Shown one piece after another: positions 26,141 to 35,460 of a DNA stretch of 64,000 bases. The notes beneath the pieces were generated by a model. That model did no database searches. It saw nothing but the letters and a program-made list of their open reading frames with translations, and was not told the origin of the DNA. Each line of letters opens with the position of its first letter. Within the stretch, counting starts at the first letter, position 1. Position numbers and translations under genes: made by a program. This DNA comes from Nostoc sp. FACHB-110 (GTDB lineage: Bacteria > Cyanobacteriota > Cyanobacteriia > Cyanobacteriales > Nostocaceae): contig NZ_JACJRU010000003.1 in NCBI RefSeq assembly GCF_014697425.1, forward strand, positions 1-64,000. Reading direction: 5' to 3'.

Positions 26141-26781
26141 TCAGCAAAGTAGAAAATTATCTGTTCCCTACCCTAAGCCAAGAAATTTTTCATATCATGT
26201 GCGGCTAATCAGTGGTGATTCGATAAATTTGTGCAGAAACGACAACACCTCTCCCCTGCCCCCTTACACCCCTGCGGTCTTGATGATAAGTCTTTAACCG
26301 GACACGATATCAGAGGTTGTTTTAAAAGTCTAATTTATTACTTGTCTTGGCGATTAGAAATCGCGCGCCATTTGCTTCAAGTCGGGGAACCCGCCCAACG
26401 CAATGGCTTGGCTACACAGACAAAACCCACCTGCGTGGGTTCAAAACTATTGATTTTTCATTAGTCCGCGCAGGTGGTCACTGAGCTTGTCGAAGTGCGG
26501 ACTTTGTTTGTATAGTAGCGAATTATATTCGCCCAATACTTTTAAAACATCCTCTCAGCCAACCCATGTAAAAACTGCATTAAATTAATATAAAAATTAC
26601 AAATTAATCAACCAATACATATAAACAAACTGCCATCATGTATTGGTTGATAGTGTTGTTGTTTTTTTTGGGAAAGGCGGAGAGCCGATATTATTGAAGC
26701 ATCCGCCATTTATTCAGATCAATCTTGATGGCGACAAACCTCAGCGTGACATTCTCCGCACCACTTCACTATAAACATTGC
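26141..26781. other. Intergenic region with interspersed repeats
   Basis: 641 bp without a credible gene. It holds the palindromic copy C (26367-26407), a CCCAC/GTGGG palindrome near 26428, and CACTGAGCTTGTCGAAGTG at about 26479. The last is a short sequence seen as an intergenic repeat in many bacteria. Confidence 0.55.
26367..26407. repeat. Interspersed palindromic element (copy C)
   Basis: A 41-nt core of identical length to copies A and B: outer stem GCCATT/AATGGC, joiners TTCAAGT and CCCAACG, inner stem CGGG-gaa-CCCG. The outer stem differs from copies A/B (GGCAG/CTGCC) on both arms, so pairing is kept. Confidence 0.75.
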
Positions 26782-27333
26782 TTACTGCGGCTTGAGCGCA
26801 TCATTTAACTGAGTACCAGTGTAATTAGGAACCCAACCCTCCGCAGAAGTGAAATAACGCACAGCTTTAAAACTTAATGATGCTGTTAGACTAGACCAAT
26901 GCTCAACTTCTGCGGGGATATAAATATAGTCTTGAGGCTGAACTAAAAGCTGTATTTGGCTACCATCAGGTCTAACAAATCCAAAAATCATTTCGCCTGC
27001 CAATACATAAAGCGGTTCAGCCGAAGTATGAGTATGATAATGGCTGTAAGCATTGAGCAGCATCTGAAGATTCGGCACGCCTGGATGTACATTCAGCAAA
27101 TCACACCAAAGAGAGCCATTTTCGTGTCGGAGAAATTCAAAGACGCTGTTATGCAAATCAACAATGTAGTGTTTCTCGGAATTATTTAAAACGTCCTGTT
27201 CTAGTAAGCTGGGGAAAAGCAACGATGTCCCTGGGTCATAGTGCTTCAGATGAACACCAATAGGAGCAAGTTCGCTAACTATCTCACTTAAGTCGCTCTC
27301 GACTGAACCATCTTCTAGTAATAGGATCGCCAT
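26782..27333 (-). CDS. Cupin, acireductone dioxygenase (ARD)-like
   Basis: 183 residues. The metal-binding cupin motif SHYHTHTSAEPLYVLAGEMI and the later QPQDYIYIPAEVEHWS give the His-x-His ... Glu ... His set. The order and spacing match acireductone dioxygenases (MtnD), which cleave the acireductone of the methionine salvage pathway with Fe or Ni. No other methionine-salvage gene is nearby, so a general cupin cannot be excluded. The start ATG at 27333 begins MAILLLEDGSVESDLSEIV, with the LEDGS-type opening seen in cyanobacterial homologues. Confidence 0.75.
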   Translation of the reverse strand: MAILLLEDGSVESDLSEIVSELAPIGVHLKHYDPGTSLLFPSLLEQDVLNNSEKHYIVDLHNSVFEFLRHENGSLWCDLLNVHPGVPNLQMLLNAYSHYHTHTSAEPLYVLAGEMIFGFVRPDGSQIQLLVQPQDYIYIPAEVEHWSSLTASLSFKAVRYFTSAEGWVPNYTGTQLNDALKPQ

Positions 27334-27542
27334 GACAGAAATTTAATAATTTACTATTAAGAAAAGTATACTCAAATTTAGTTTAATAATCCACTATATC
27401 CGATAGGTATACTGGAGTTTATTTTTTTGCTATGCAGTAGCACAGGATAGGCAACTGGAAGTTAAGCAGCCAAATCTGTTTTATATCAGTCAGGTTATCT
27501 AAGAATTGCCAAATCTTAGATTGTTGATCAACCTACAACCTA

Positions 27543-27989
27543 TTATCTCTGATTTTTGAGCATTAATACTTGCAAAATTTTTATAGCATTCTCATACTGA
27601 ATGCCTAAAGCATGGGATAAATCGTTTAAGAAATTTTTTTCTTCCTCTGTCACCACCGCTTCAGCTAGCACAAAATCAGCCGCGACAGCGAAAGCGACTT
27701 CTCGTAATTCGGGAGATAAGGATTCTTTCGCCGCATTAAATAAGGCATTAAAACCATCGTGTTTGAGAATACCTAAGATTTTCTCTAAAAGCTGATTAAT
27801 AGCATCTTCAGAATAAGTGTTAAACAGCTTAATCCGCGATAGCACAGAAGATATATTCAGAACTTGCTGTTCTGACAACAGACCGTCTGGAGTAACGGCG
27901 ACTACTGCAATAGCCGCAAAAGCTTCTGCCGATGTCAACACTTCTGGGCTTTGATTGTCCATGCCCAAGACTGTGTTTAATAAATTCAT
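27543..27989 (-). CDS. TerB-like tellurite-resistance domain protein
   Basis: 148 residues, all helical. It matches the TerB pattern: SAEAFAAIAVVAVTPDGLLS (acidic turn after the first helix), EVAFAVAADFVLAEAVVTEE and EKNFLNDLSHALGI. TerB-type proteins bind metal at the acidic residues and occur widely as stand-alone cytosolic proteins in cyanobacteria. Tellurite resistance itself is not implied. It is single, followed downstream by the cupin gene on the same strand after about 200 bp. Confidence 0.78.
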   Translation of the reverse strand: MNLLNTVLGMDNQSPEVLTSAEAFAAIAVVAVTPDGLLSEQQVLNISSVLSRIKLFNTYSEDAINQLLEKILGILKHDGFNALFNAAKESLSPELREVAFAVAADFVLAEAVVTEEEKNFLNDLSHALGIQYENAIKILQVLMLKNQR

Positions 27990-28163
27990 AATCGATGCTC
28001 CTGGATGTTTGTCTCATTAGCGTACAGTTACCTGTGTGTTCCCTAACAGCAGGTAAACCTGCAACGCTTTGAGACTTTCAATGTTTAGTGTTCCCAGGAT
28101 TTATTTTCGGTGAACACCTACGCGTCAGGGTTATGACAAGGAGTACACCGTCAATTTTTCAAA

Positions 28164-28301
28164 TTAACGTTCTCCTGTTTTTTCAATTGTTTCAATCACC
28201 GCTAACCCGATACCTGAAGCAGCTATTAGCAGTATAGCTGATATCAAATAGGCATTAGTAAGCATCCGCAAGGCATCATCAAAAAAAATGTAGGTGGTCA
28301 T
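28164..28301 (-). CDS. 45-aa single-span membrane protein (short gene)
   Basis: ATG at 28301 with AAAGGTGA about seven bases upstream, stop at 28164. The protein starts MTTYIFFDDALRMLTNAY, has one hydrophobic span LISAILLIAASGIGLAVI, and ends ETIEKTGER. The strong ribosome binding site, the single well-placed span and the charged ends argue for a real gene. It does not match any photosystem, cytochrome b6f or NDH small subunit that I can recall. It lies upstream of the TerB-like gene on the same strand (175 bp gap). Confidence 0.6.
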   Translation of the reverse strand: MTTYIFFDDALRMLTNAYLISAILLIAASGIGLAVIETIEKTGER

Positions 28302-28977
28302 TGCATCACCTTTGAACTTTATGGGGCTAGTACGACTATGTTTTCAACTTTCTGACTAAGGATTCCCGTTGAAAATTTGCTAGCAATTGCATCTTAACAA
28401 AACTTTAGCTCTGAAATAAGAGTTTTCTAACTTTTTCTTTCTGAAGTTTCTATGAAATTGCGCAATTTTTAGTTGCAAACAATACAGAATCTTTTTGATG
28501 TAGAAATTTATGCGTCCCTACTTACCGGAAAATTGCCTGTCAATTTAGTAAATCAATTAACTTATATTAGTTAAAACTATTTAACTCCTCAACTGGTCAA
28601 GAGCCACAAAAACCTTGTTTTTTAGCTAATTCAGCCTTAAACAGCCAAGTTTACGGCTAATATGTACTGAAAAAAAATAGTGATAAATTTATATTTTACT
28701 TTCCGCAGTTTTTTTCAACAAAATTTTTGATTAATTTATCTCTAGTAAAGATAGAAAATTATAGTTAACTCGATAGCAATGATTGTTAGTTTAAATGTAA
28801 ACAATTGTAAAGATAATCAATAAACGAACTGATCAACTTTCTCAATTCATTTCAGTAAAACCACTATATATAGATGATTTTGTAGTAATAAATAATCTTT
28901 TGAGAATGTATTAAATTTAGCTGCTTTTTTTGGGTGGACTTGACTCAGACCACCCTGGGATAAAGAATAAGTTTCAA
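28302..28977. other. AT-rich intergenic region
   Basis: 676 bp without a gene. GGGTGG (28932-28937)/CCACCC (28950-28955) makes a short stem about 25 bp downstream of the deacetylase-family gene; it lacks a T tract in the required direction. Nothing else was recognised. Confidence 0.45.
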
Positions 28978-29898
28978 TTAGACTAAACAGCGTTCAATGG
29001 TGGCAACGACGGACTGAGAAAGAGTCGAAAAATCATAACCGCCTTCTAACCCAAAAAGAATTTTCCGATTTATACCTAAACAGTAATCAGTAAATAAACC
29101 ATAATCTTTTGGTTGTAAATTAATACTTGCTAAAGGATCGGCAGCATTGGCATCATAACCTGCACTGACAATTAATAAATCTGCTTGAAAGTCTTCTAAG
29201 AATGGGACTATTTTTCTTTCTAAAAGTGGCTGATATACGCTGATATCGCTATTAGGGGGGATAGGAATATTTAAAACATTATGATGAAAACCGTGTTCGG
29301 AGGCTCTACCAGTGCCAGGGTAACAAGGATACTGATGTAGAGAACAGTAGGCGATTTGGGGATTAGTTTCGACGATCGCCTGCGTACCGTTACCATGATG
29401 CACATCCCAATCTAAAATAGCGACACGGTTAACTTCAGGATGTTCTAAAGCATAAAACGCCGCGATGGCTGCATTAGAAAATAAACAAAACCCCATTCCC
29501 GCATCACTTTCAGCATGATGACCCGGTGGACGCGCTAGCACAAACGCTGGGTTTTCTGTAGATAAAACTATATCAATGCCATCTAACCAAGCACTTACCG
29601 CCAACAACGCCACATCATAACTTTTGGGAGAAACTGGCGTATCACCATCTAAATAACCACCACCACTAGCAGCAATTTCCCAAACTTTTTTCACGTAGGC
29701 TGGGCTATGTGCTTGTAATAACAAAGACATCAATGATGGCTTGTCGGCGACGGGAGTAGGCGAAAGCCAAGTGATTTTTTCTGCAAACGCAGTTTCTGTC
29801 AAAGCTTTGACAATCGCCGTCAGACGTTCTGGTGCTTCTGGATGATAGTTTCCCGTCTTGTGATTTAAAAACTCATCAGAATAAATGACCGATAGCAT
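28978..29898 (-). CDS. Histone-deacetylase-family (acetoin utilization/HDAC-like) amidohydrolase
   Basis: 306 residues from the ATG at 29898; a TTG three codons upstream is possible but unneeded. Zn-hydrolase signatures are complete: NYHPEAPERL, RPPGHHAESD (His pair), ILDWDVHHGNGTQ (Zn Asp/His), SLHQYPCYPGTGR and SAGYDANAADPLA (Zn Asp). Bacterial members deacetylate polyamines or other acetylated amines; the substrate here is unknown. It is soluble and cytosolic. Confidence 0.9.
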   Translation of the reverse strand: MLSVIYSDEFLNHKTGNYHPEAPERLTAIVKALTETAFAEKITWLSPTPVADKPSLMSLLLQAHSPAYVKKVWEIAASGGGYLDGDTPVSPKSYDVALLAVSAWLDGIDIVLSTENPAFVLARPPGHHAESDAGMGFCLFSNAAIAAFYALEHPEVNRVAILDWDVHHGNGTQAIVETNPQIAYCSLHQYPCYPGTGRASEHGFHHNVLNIPIPPNSDISVYQPLLERKIVPFLEDFQADLLIVSAGYDANAADPLASINLQPKDYGLFTDYCLGINRKILFGLEGGYDFSTLSQSVVATIERCLV

Positions 29899-29948
29899 AA
29901 GGAGCAATAAGCAAGATGATTGAAGCTATTGTATCCCCAGCCGTCTCT

Positions 29949-30167
29949 CTACTCTTTGGTAAACCCAATCATTTCATCAGTCGGTTCATCCAGCATTTCT
30001 GGTACTAAAGCCGGGTTACTTCTGCGTTCCTCGGCTGATTGTTCCCGAATTACATCATCCATTTTCGCTGGATGTTTGATTTTATCTAGTGTTTCTGGGC
30101 TTAATTGCGATGCGTCACCTTCGGGATTCATTTTTTCGGCTTGGCTAGGAACTGTTTCTTTATTCAT
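29949..30167 (-). CDS. Small hydrophilic protein (72 aa)
   Basis: Starts MNKETVPSQAEKMNPEGDAS with GGGAG eight bases upstream. It is rich in E, P, D and S, has no hydrophobic core, and is probably disordered (SPETLDKIKHPAKMDDVIRE ... PALVPEMLDEPTDEMIGFTK). No family is recognised. It lies 50 bp upstream of the HDAC-like gene on the same strand and could share its transcript. Confidence 0.6.
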   Translation of the reverse strand: MNKETVPSQAEKMNPEGDASQLSPETLDKIKHPAKMDDVIREQSAEERRSNPALVPEMLDEPTDEMIGFTKE

Positions 30168-30276
30168 TAGTTTTATCTCCCATTTCTAGACCAAGCTTAG
30201 GTAATAGAGTTGCCCAGCACACACTATCTTGGGGCTTAAATTTTTATGTACGAAGTGTGAGAGAATTCCAACATGA

Positions 30277-30507
30277 TTACGCTACTTTTAACGGTTTTTC
30301 GGGTAAAGCTATAGCTTCAGGTAAAGGCTTTCCCTGCTCTTGATACCATTCAATGAGTGATTCCAGTACTTCCTGTCCGTGTTTCGCGGCTTCTTCATAG
30401 GTTGTGCCGTGAGTCTGGTATTGTTGCCAAGGAAATTCTGGTAAGTGGACTAAATAGCATTTATCTTCATCTGACCATTGAATAATCATGCTATAGCGAT
30501 AATTCAT
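30277..30507 (-). CDS. Solitary HicB-like protein
   Basis: 76 residues with GGAGGAAG just upstream of the start. The pattern YSMIIQWSDEDKCYLVHLPE, then YEEAAKHGQEVLESLIEWYQ and GKPLPE, is the partial RNase H fold of the HicB/UPF0150 family, antitoxins of HicAB modules. No HicA toxin gene flanks it, and it lacks the extra C-terminal DNA-binding domain of full HicB antitoxins. It is therefore an orphan that may no longer work as an antitoxin. Confidence 0.78.
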   Translation of the reverse strand: MNYRYSMIIQWSDEDKCYLVHLPEFPWQQYQTHGTTYEEAAKHGQEVLESLIEWYQEQGKPLPEAIALPEKPLKVA

Positions 30508-30695
30508 TCTTCCTCCGCATTAATCTCTAAGAACTTTAATCTTATGTAGGAGATTTTTACCATTGGTAGAGTTTATCGGTTGCAACAGTAAAGTTGATGG
30601 CTGTCCTTCGGTTTGTAGAGGCAGATAGCATATACCATAAAGTACAGAAATATTCAGTATTTTAAGTTTCACTCTTTTTAAATAGGAACTTAGTA

Positions 30696-31991
30696 GTGCT
30701 ACCAAATCAGCCCCCCACAGATAATCAAACTCAACGTTGGAAATTCGCGCAGATGTTTGGCTTGGCCAGGCGAAATCCCTTGATGATTTCCCGATGGGTG
30801 CTAAGTTGGGCTATGGTGGGAACTGCTTGTGGTCTGTTTGCTGGTTTGTACTGGAATATTTTAGAACTTTTAACTCACCAGTTACATCAATTCCAAGGTG
30901 TTAGCCTGCTAATTGTGATGCCACTAGCTGGTTTAATTGTGGGGCTAGTGATTCATTTTTTGGGTAATCCAGGTGAAATTGCCGTGATTGTCGATAATAT
31001 TCACTTTCGCGGGGGACGCTTAGATGCGCGTAAAAATCCATCGATGATTTTGGCTTCGTTAGTTAGTATTGCGGCTGGTGGAAGTGCTGGCCCAGAAGCC
31101 CCATTAGTACAAGTTACAGGTTCTTTTGGGACTTGGGTAGGCGATCGCCTCCAACTTGAAGGTGAAGATTTGCGATCGATTAGTTTGGCGGCGATGGCGG
31201 CTGGTTTTACGGCTTTATTTGGCGCGCCTTTGGGTGGGGCGATTTTTGCTTTAGAAATCTTGCATCATCAGCATATTGTGGAGTATTACGAAGCTTTAAT
31301 GCCTGCAATTGTGTCTAGTTGTGCAAGTTATTTGGTATTTGCGGCGATTACGCGTTTGGGAATTGCACCAACTTGGCATTTTCCCCAATATCGCTTAGAA
31401 AATATCGATGATTTTGCCTTAGCTATCTTGTTTGGGATCATTGGGGCGATCTGCGGATGGATTTTCATGGGGATTTTTCGCAGTTGCGACAGACTTTTTG
31501 CCTATATTTCCGTCCCCATCTATGTACGCACCACACTAGCCGGACTGGGACTTGCTATATTAGCAGTTTTTTTGCCCCTCACCCGTTATTTTGGTCATGA
31601 AGAATTAGAAACAGTCCTGAACACAAACTTTTCTGTTGTTTTTTTGTTAACTTTAGCTTTGGGTAAAATAGCTACCATCAGTTTGACAGTAACAGGTGGG
31701 TGGCGCGGTGGATTTATTATTCCCTTATTTTTTACTGGTGCTTGCATTGGCAAAGCAATTGTCACTTTAATTCCGGGGATCAATCCTGCTTTGGCGATGA
31801 TTTGTACAATGGCGGCGATTAATGCAGCCGTGACACGCACACCTATAAGTACAACTTTGCTGTTATCAAAACTAACTGGTTTTAGTCCTTTTACACCAAT
31901 TTTATTTGCTAGCTTGATGGGATTTTTTCTTGCCCCTAAAGTTCCTTTAATTGCTGCCCAACTTAAATCTCAAAAAGAAGCTCTTCACTAA
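30696..31991 (+). CDS. ClC-family chloride channel/transporter
   Basis: 431 residues from a GTG with AGGA upstream. Ten or more membrane helices are visible. The selectivity signatures are recognisable: AAGGSAGPEAPLVQVTGSFG holds the gating glutamate (E134, corresponding to GREGP in E. coli ClC), AAGFTALFGAPLGGAIFALE the helix after it, and GGWRGGFIIPLFFTGACIGK the third ion-binding loop. There is no C-terminal CBS pair, as in many prokaryotic members. It would move chloride across the plasma membrane as a channel or Cl-/H+ exchanger; the gating Glu is compatible with exchange. Confidence 0.92.
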   Translation: MLPNQPPTDNQTQRWKFAQMFGLARRNPLMISRWVLSWAMVGTACGLFAGLYWNILELLTHQLHQFQGVSLLIVMPLAGLIVGLVIHFLGNPGEIAVIVDNIHFRGGRLDARKNPSMILASLVSIAAGGSAGPEAPLVQVTGSFGTWVGDRLQLEGEDLRSISLAAMAAGFTALFGAPLGGAIFALEILHHQHIVEYYEALMPAIVSSCASYLVFAAITRLGIAPTWHFPQYRLENIDDFALAILFGIIGAICGWIFMGIFRSCDRLFAYISVPIYVRTTLAGLGLAILAVFLPLTRYFGHEELETVLNTNFSVVFLLTLALGKIATISLTVTGGWRGGFIIPLFFTGACIGKAIVTLIPGINPALAMICTMAAINAAVTRTPISTTLLLSKLTGFSPFTPILFASLMGFFLAPKVPLIAAQLKSQKEALH

Positions 31992-32163
31992 TTAATAATT
32001 TTGGGTAAATGTTTCCAAGTTAGCCTCAATGAAACTTAGTACATAGCCAAAAACGAAATTCAGCTAGTTTTTCCTTAGCAATTTCAATTTAGCAGATGGA
32101 GTTTAACTAGTGTATTGAGCTTTTATTTGAACTTATTACTGAAAAAAATGTCAATCAATTTTA

Positions 32164-32373
32164 CTATCGGCAGTTATTAAGAAATTCTTTTTTATCTGCA
32201 AAATACTTGGCAATTTCTTGAGCATTTAGGGGAATCACTTTGGTTGTTGGACGGATTGGTTGTAATAAGGCATTAAGACTGCAACAAGAATAGCTAGCCT
32301 TGCGGTAAACATAACCATAACTGACCCCAGGAATGCGAAAATAACTACCTATTGCTAATTGTTGAAATGTCAT
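32164..32373 (-). CDS. Small conserved-looking protein (69 aa)
   Basis: Starts MTFQQLAIGSYFRIPGVSYG with GCGAGG eight bases upstream. The phrase YGYVYRKASYSCCSLNALLQ then PIRPTTKVIPL, with a Cys pair, recalls small cyanobacterial proteins of unknown function that occur as paralogues. It is cytosolic. It is convergent with the ClC gene. Confidence 0.6.
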   Translation of the reverse strand: MTFQQLAIGSYFRIPGVSYGYVYRKASYSCCSLNALLQPIRPTTKVIPLNAQEIAKYFADKKEFLNNCR

Positions 32374-32841
32374 TAGAGCCTCGCAAATATTGATTTAACT
32401 GTGAATAGGAAAAGTAAAACTTGCTAAATAACAGCAGTACAATCATCGGGATAAACTAATCACAAAAGTAATAATGTAATTTGATTGACATTATTGCTTT
32501 TACTGCTGGTCGTTTCTATTGTATTCATCTATTAAAAGTAATTCCCTCCCTCTACCTGAAGGTAGGTGTTGTTATTGCTTGAATTTGGGTAAATTCAGTT
32601 TTATTCGGCGTAAACTAAGTAAATTATTTTATTTAACTAAATATTTCTGAGTCAATTCTTATTTATCATGCCCAAACCCATGATTTAACGAGATATTTTA
32701 GGTTAGCTTTGCGGGCGAAAAAAAACAATACGTGCTAGAATTGTATCAAAATATGTCAATTATTCAAGAGTAATTTGGAATAATTTTACGCTTCGCCAAT
32801 TGTAAAGGCTAAATTCTACGATTTTTGGAGTTTTTTAGGTT
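32374..32841. other. Region upstream of gyrA
   Basis: 468 bp without a gene. A small inverted repeat TGAATTT/AAATTCA lies near 32580-32600. The gyrA promoter should be here but no consensus boxes were assigned. Confidence 0.4.
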
Positions 32842-35430
32842 ATGACAACCTCACAGGAGAGGATTATCCCAACGGATCTGCGGAACGAAATGTCCCGGTC
32901 TTATCTGGAATACGCCATGAGTGTGATAGTAGGTCGGGCGCTACCAGATGCCAGGGATGGTCTGAAACCTGTGCATCGCCGTATTCTTTACGCTATGCAC
33001 GAGTTAGGTTTAACGCACGATCGCCCGTTTAGAAAGTGCGCCCGTGTGGTTGGGGAAGTGTTGGGTAAATATCACCCCCACGGCGACACAGCAGTATATG
33101 ATGCCTTGGTGCGGATGGCGCAGGATTTTTCCATGCGATCGCCCTTAATCAACGGACATGGTAACTTTGGTTCGGTAGATAACGATCCCCCAGCCGCAAT
33201 GCGATACACAGAATGTCGCTTGCAAGCTTTAACCAGCGCCGCCCTACTCCAAGACATTGAATCGGAAACCGTAGACTTTGCGGATAACTTCGACGGTTCC
33301 CAACAAGAACCAACAGTTTTACCATCCCGCATTCCCCAACTGCTACTCAATGGTTCATCGGGAATTGCTGTGGGGATGGCGACAAATATTCCACCCCACA
33401 ACTTAGGCGAACTGATTGACGGGGTAGTCGCGTTGATTCATAACCCCGAAATCACCGACCTCCAGTTGATGCAGTATATCCCTGGGCCAGACTTTCCGAC
33501 TGGGGCGCACATTCTCGGCACATCAGCAATTAAAGAAGCTTATACAACTGGGCGCGGTTCGATTACCATGCGCGGTGTTGCCAATATCGAAACCATCGAA
33601 CAGCGTGGTCGTCCCGAACGGGAAGCAATTATCGTCACCGAACTGCCTTATCAAACCAATAAAGCGGCATTAATTGAGAAAATCGCCGAATTGGTGAATG
33701 ATAAGCGCATCGAAGGCATTGCAGATATCCGTGACGAAAGCGATCGCGACGGGATGCGGATTGTCATCGAACTCAAGCGCGATGCTTATCCCCGCGTCGT
33801 CCTGAACAACCTTTACAAACAAACCCCACTACAAGCCAACTTTGGGGCAAATATGCTGGCGTTGGTGAACGGGGAACCGCAAATTCTCACCCTCAAGCAG
33901 TTTTTAGAAGTCTTCCTGGATTTCCGCATCGAAGCCATCACCAGACGCACCCAATACGAACTGCGAAAAGCTGAAGAACGCGACCATATTTTGCAAGGGT
34001 TATTGATTGCCTTATCTCATTTAGATGCAATTATTAACTTAATTCGTCATGCGCCGGATGCACCGACAGCCAAAGGGGAATTAATTACAACCTACGGACT
34101 TTCAGAAGTTCAAGCCGACGCAATTTTACAAATGCAGTTACGGCGATTAACAGCCCTAGAAGCCGATAAAATTCGCCTAGAACACGAAGATTTACAAAAA
34201 CAAATCGCTAATTTACAAGATATTTTGGCGCGGCGGGAAAGAATCTTAGAAATTATTGAAACCGAAATTTCCCAAATTAAAACCAACTTCGCCACACCCC
34301 GACGCACAATTATTACCCACGCTGAAGGCGAAATTGATGAACGTGACTTAATTGCTAACGAAAAGGCAATTATTCTGTTAACAGAACAAGGTTATATCAA
34401 ACGGATGCCGGTGAATACCTTTGAAGCGCAAAGCCGCGCCACCAGAGGAAAAGCCGCCGCCAAAGTCAAAGATGATGATACAGTAGAGCATTTCTTAACT
34501 TGCTGCGACCACGATAGTGTTTTATTCTTTAGCGATCGCGGTGTAGTTTACTGTCTCAAAGCTTATCAAATTCCTGTGGGTTCTCGTACCAGTCGCGGTA
34601 CACCCATCGTCCAGATGTTACCCATTCCCAAAGAAGAGAAAATCACCTCCATTGTCCCCGTTGACGAATTCAGCGACGACGAATATTTAGTCATGCTAAC
34701 CAAAGGTGGCAACATCAAGAAAACCGCATTAGCCGCCTTTAGTAATATTCGCGCCAATGGTTTAATTGCTATTTCCTTAGAAGAAGGAGATCAACTGCGC
34801 TGGGTACGTCGCGCCAGAGTTGAAGATAGCATCATCATTGGTTCGCGTTTGGGAATGGCCATTCACTTTAGATGTACCCACGAACAACTGCGTCCTCTTG
34901 GTAGGGCGACACGCGGGGTAAAATCGATGAAACTCAAAACCGGCGATGAACTTGTGGGGATGGATATTATTCCCGCCGCTATTTTAGACACACTCGACAC
35001 GGGAACAGAAGAGTCAGACATCGAAGAAATCGAAACCGAAGAAGTCGAAATTATCGAAGAAACCGCAGAAGTAGCAGCTAACGGTAGTGTCGGCCCTTGG
35101 GTACTAGTTATTACAATGGGCGGCTATGGGAAACGTGTTCCCGTCGGACAATTCCGCTTGCAAAACCGCGCAGGTCAAGGTTTAATGGCGACTAAATTCA
35201 AAAACCGTAAAACCAAAGACAAATTAGCCACCTTGCAAATCGTCAACAACGACGACGAAATCATGATGGTCACAAATCGCGGTATTATTATCCGGCAGGC
35301 TACCAATGCGATTTCCATACAATCGCGATCGGCAACAGGTGTGAGAGTTCAACGCTTGGATGAAGACGATGCCATTACCGGAGTTGCGATCGTACCGCCT
35401 GATACGGGTGATACAGAAGAAGCGGAATGA
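32842..35430 (+). CDS. gyrA: DNA gyrase/topoisomerase IV subunit A
   Basis: 862 residues. The N-terminus ([20 protein letters not shown], then [20 protein letters not shown]) and catalytic Tyr122 ([10 protein letters not shown]) are canonical. Six-bladed C-terminal domain repeats ([30 protein letters not shown]) wrap DNA. An acidic insert ([18 protein letters not shown], about residues 723-740) interrupts the C-terminal domain. The GyrA-box, QRRGGKG in E. coli, reads QSRATRGK at residues 530-537. Cyanobacteria often carry two GyrA/ParC-like proteins, so the gyrase versus topoisomerase IV assignment is not settled here. The stop codon is within a heptamer array leading directly into lnt. Confidence 0.92.
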   Translation: MTTSQERIIPTDLRNEMSRSYLEYAMSVIVGRALPDARDGLKPVHRRILYAMHELGLTHDRPFRKCARVVGEVLGKYHPHGDTAVYDALVRMAQDFSMRSPLINGHGNFGSVDNDPPAAMRYTECRLQALTSAALLQDIESETVDFADNFDGSQQEPTVLPSRIPQLLLNGSSGIAVGMATNIPPHNLGELIDGVVALIHNPEITDLQLMQYIPGPDFPTGAHILGTSAIKEAYTTGRGSITMRGVANIETIEQRGRPEREAIIVTELPYQTNKAALIEKIAELVNDKRIEGIADIRDESDRDGMRIVIELKRDAYPRVVLNNLYKQTPLQANFGANMLALVNGEPQILTLKQFLEVFLDFRIEAITRRTQYELRKAEERDHILQGLLIALSHLDAIINLIRHAPDAPTAKGELITTYGLSEVQADAILQMQLRRLTALEADKIRLEHEDLQKQIANLQDILARRERILEIIETEISQIKTNFATPRRTIITHAEGEIDERDLIANEKAIILLTEQGYIKRMPVNTFEAQSRATRGKAAAKVKDDDTVEHFLTCCDHDSVLFFSDRGVVYCLKAYQIPVGSRTSRGTPIVQMLPIPKEEKITSIVPVDEFSDDEYLVMLTKGGNIKKTALAAFSNIRANGLIAISLEEGDQLRWVRRARVEDSIIIGSRLGMAIHFRCTHEQLRPLGRATRGVKSMKLKTGDELVGMDIIPAAILDTLDTGTEESDIEEIETEEVEIIEETAEVAANGSVGPWVLVITMGGYGKRVPVGQFRLQNRAGQGLMATKFKNRKTKDKLATLQIVNNDDEIMMVTNRGIIIRQATNAISIQSRSATGVRVQRLDEDDAITGVAIVPPDTGDTEEAE

Positions 35431-35460
35431 AGTATGAAGTATGAAGTGTGAAGTATGAAA
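35426..35460 (+). repeat. Heptamer tandem repeat spanning the gyrA stop and lnt start
   Basis: Five units: aatgaag, tatgaag, tatgaag, tgtgaag, tatgaaa. The gyrA TGA (35428-35430) lies in the first unit and the lnt ATG (35455-35457) in the last. The whole intergenic space is therefore repeat DNA. Confidence 0.92.

Noticed and set aside
26231..26464. 77-codon plus-strand frame
   Set aside because: Contains palindromic copy C and has no family features.
30520..30705. 61-codon minus-strand frame upstream of the HicB-like gene, considered as a HicA toxin
   Set aside because: Lacks the HicA double-stranded RNA-binding motif with its catalytic His and overlaps the ClC start.
31060..31140. Apparent loss of the ClC gating glutamate
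   Set aside because: On alignment GPEAP takes the place of GREGP, so the Glu (E134) is present.
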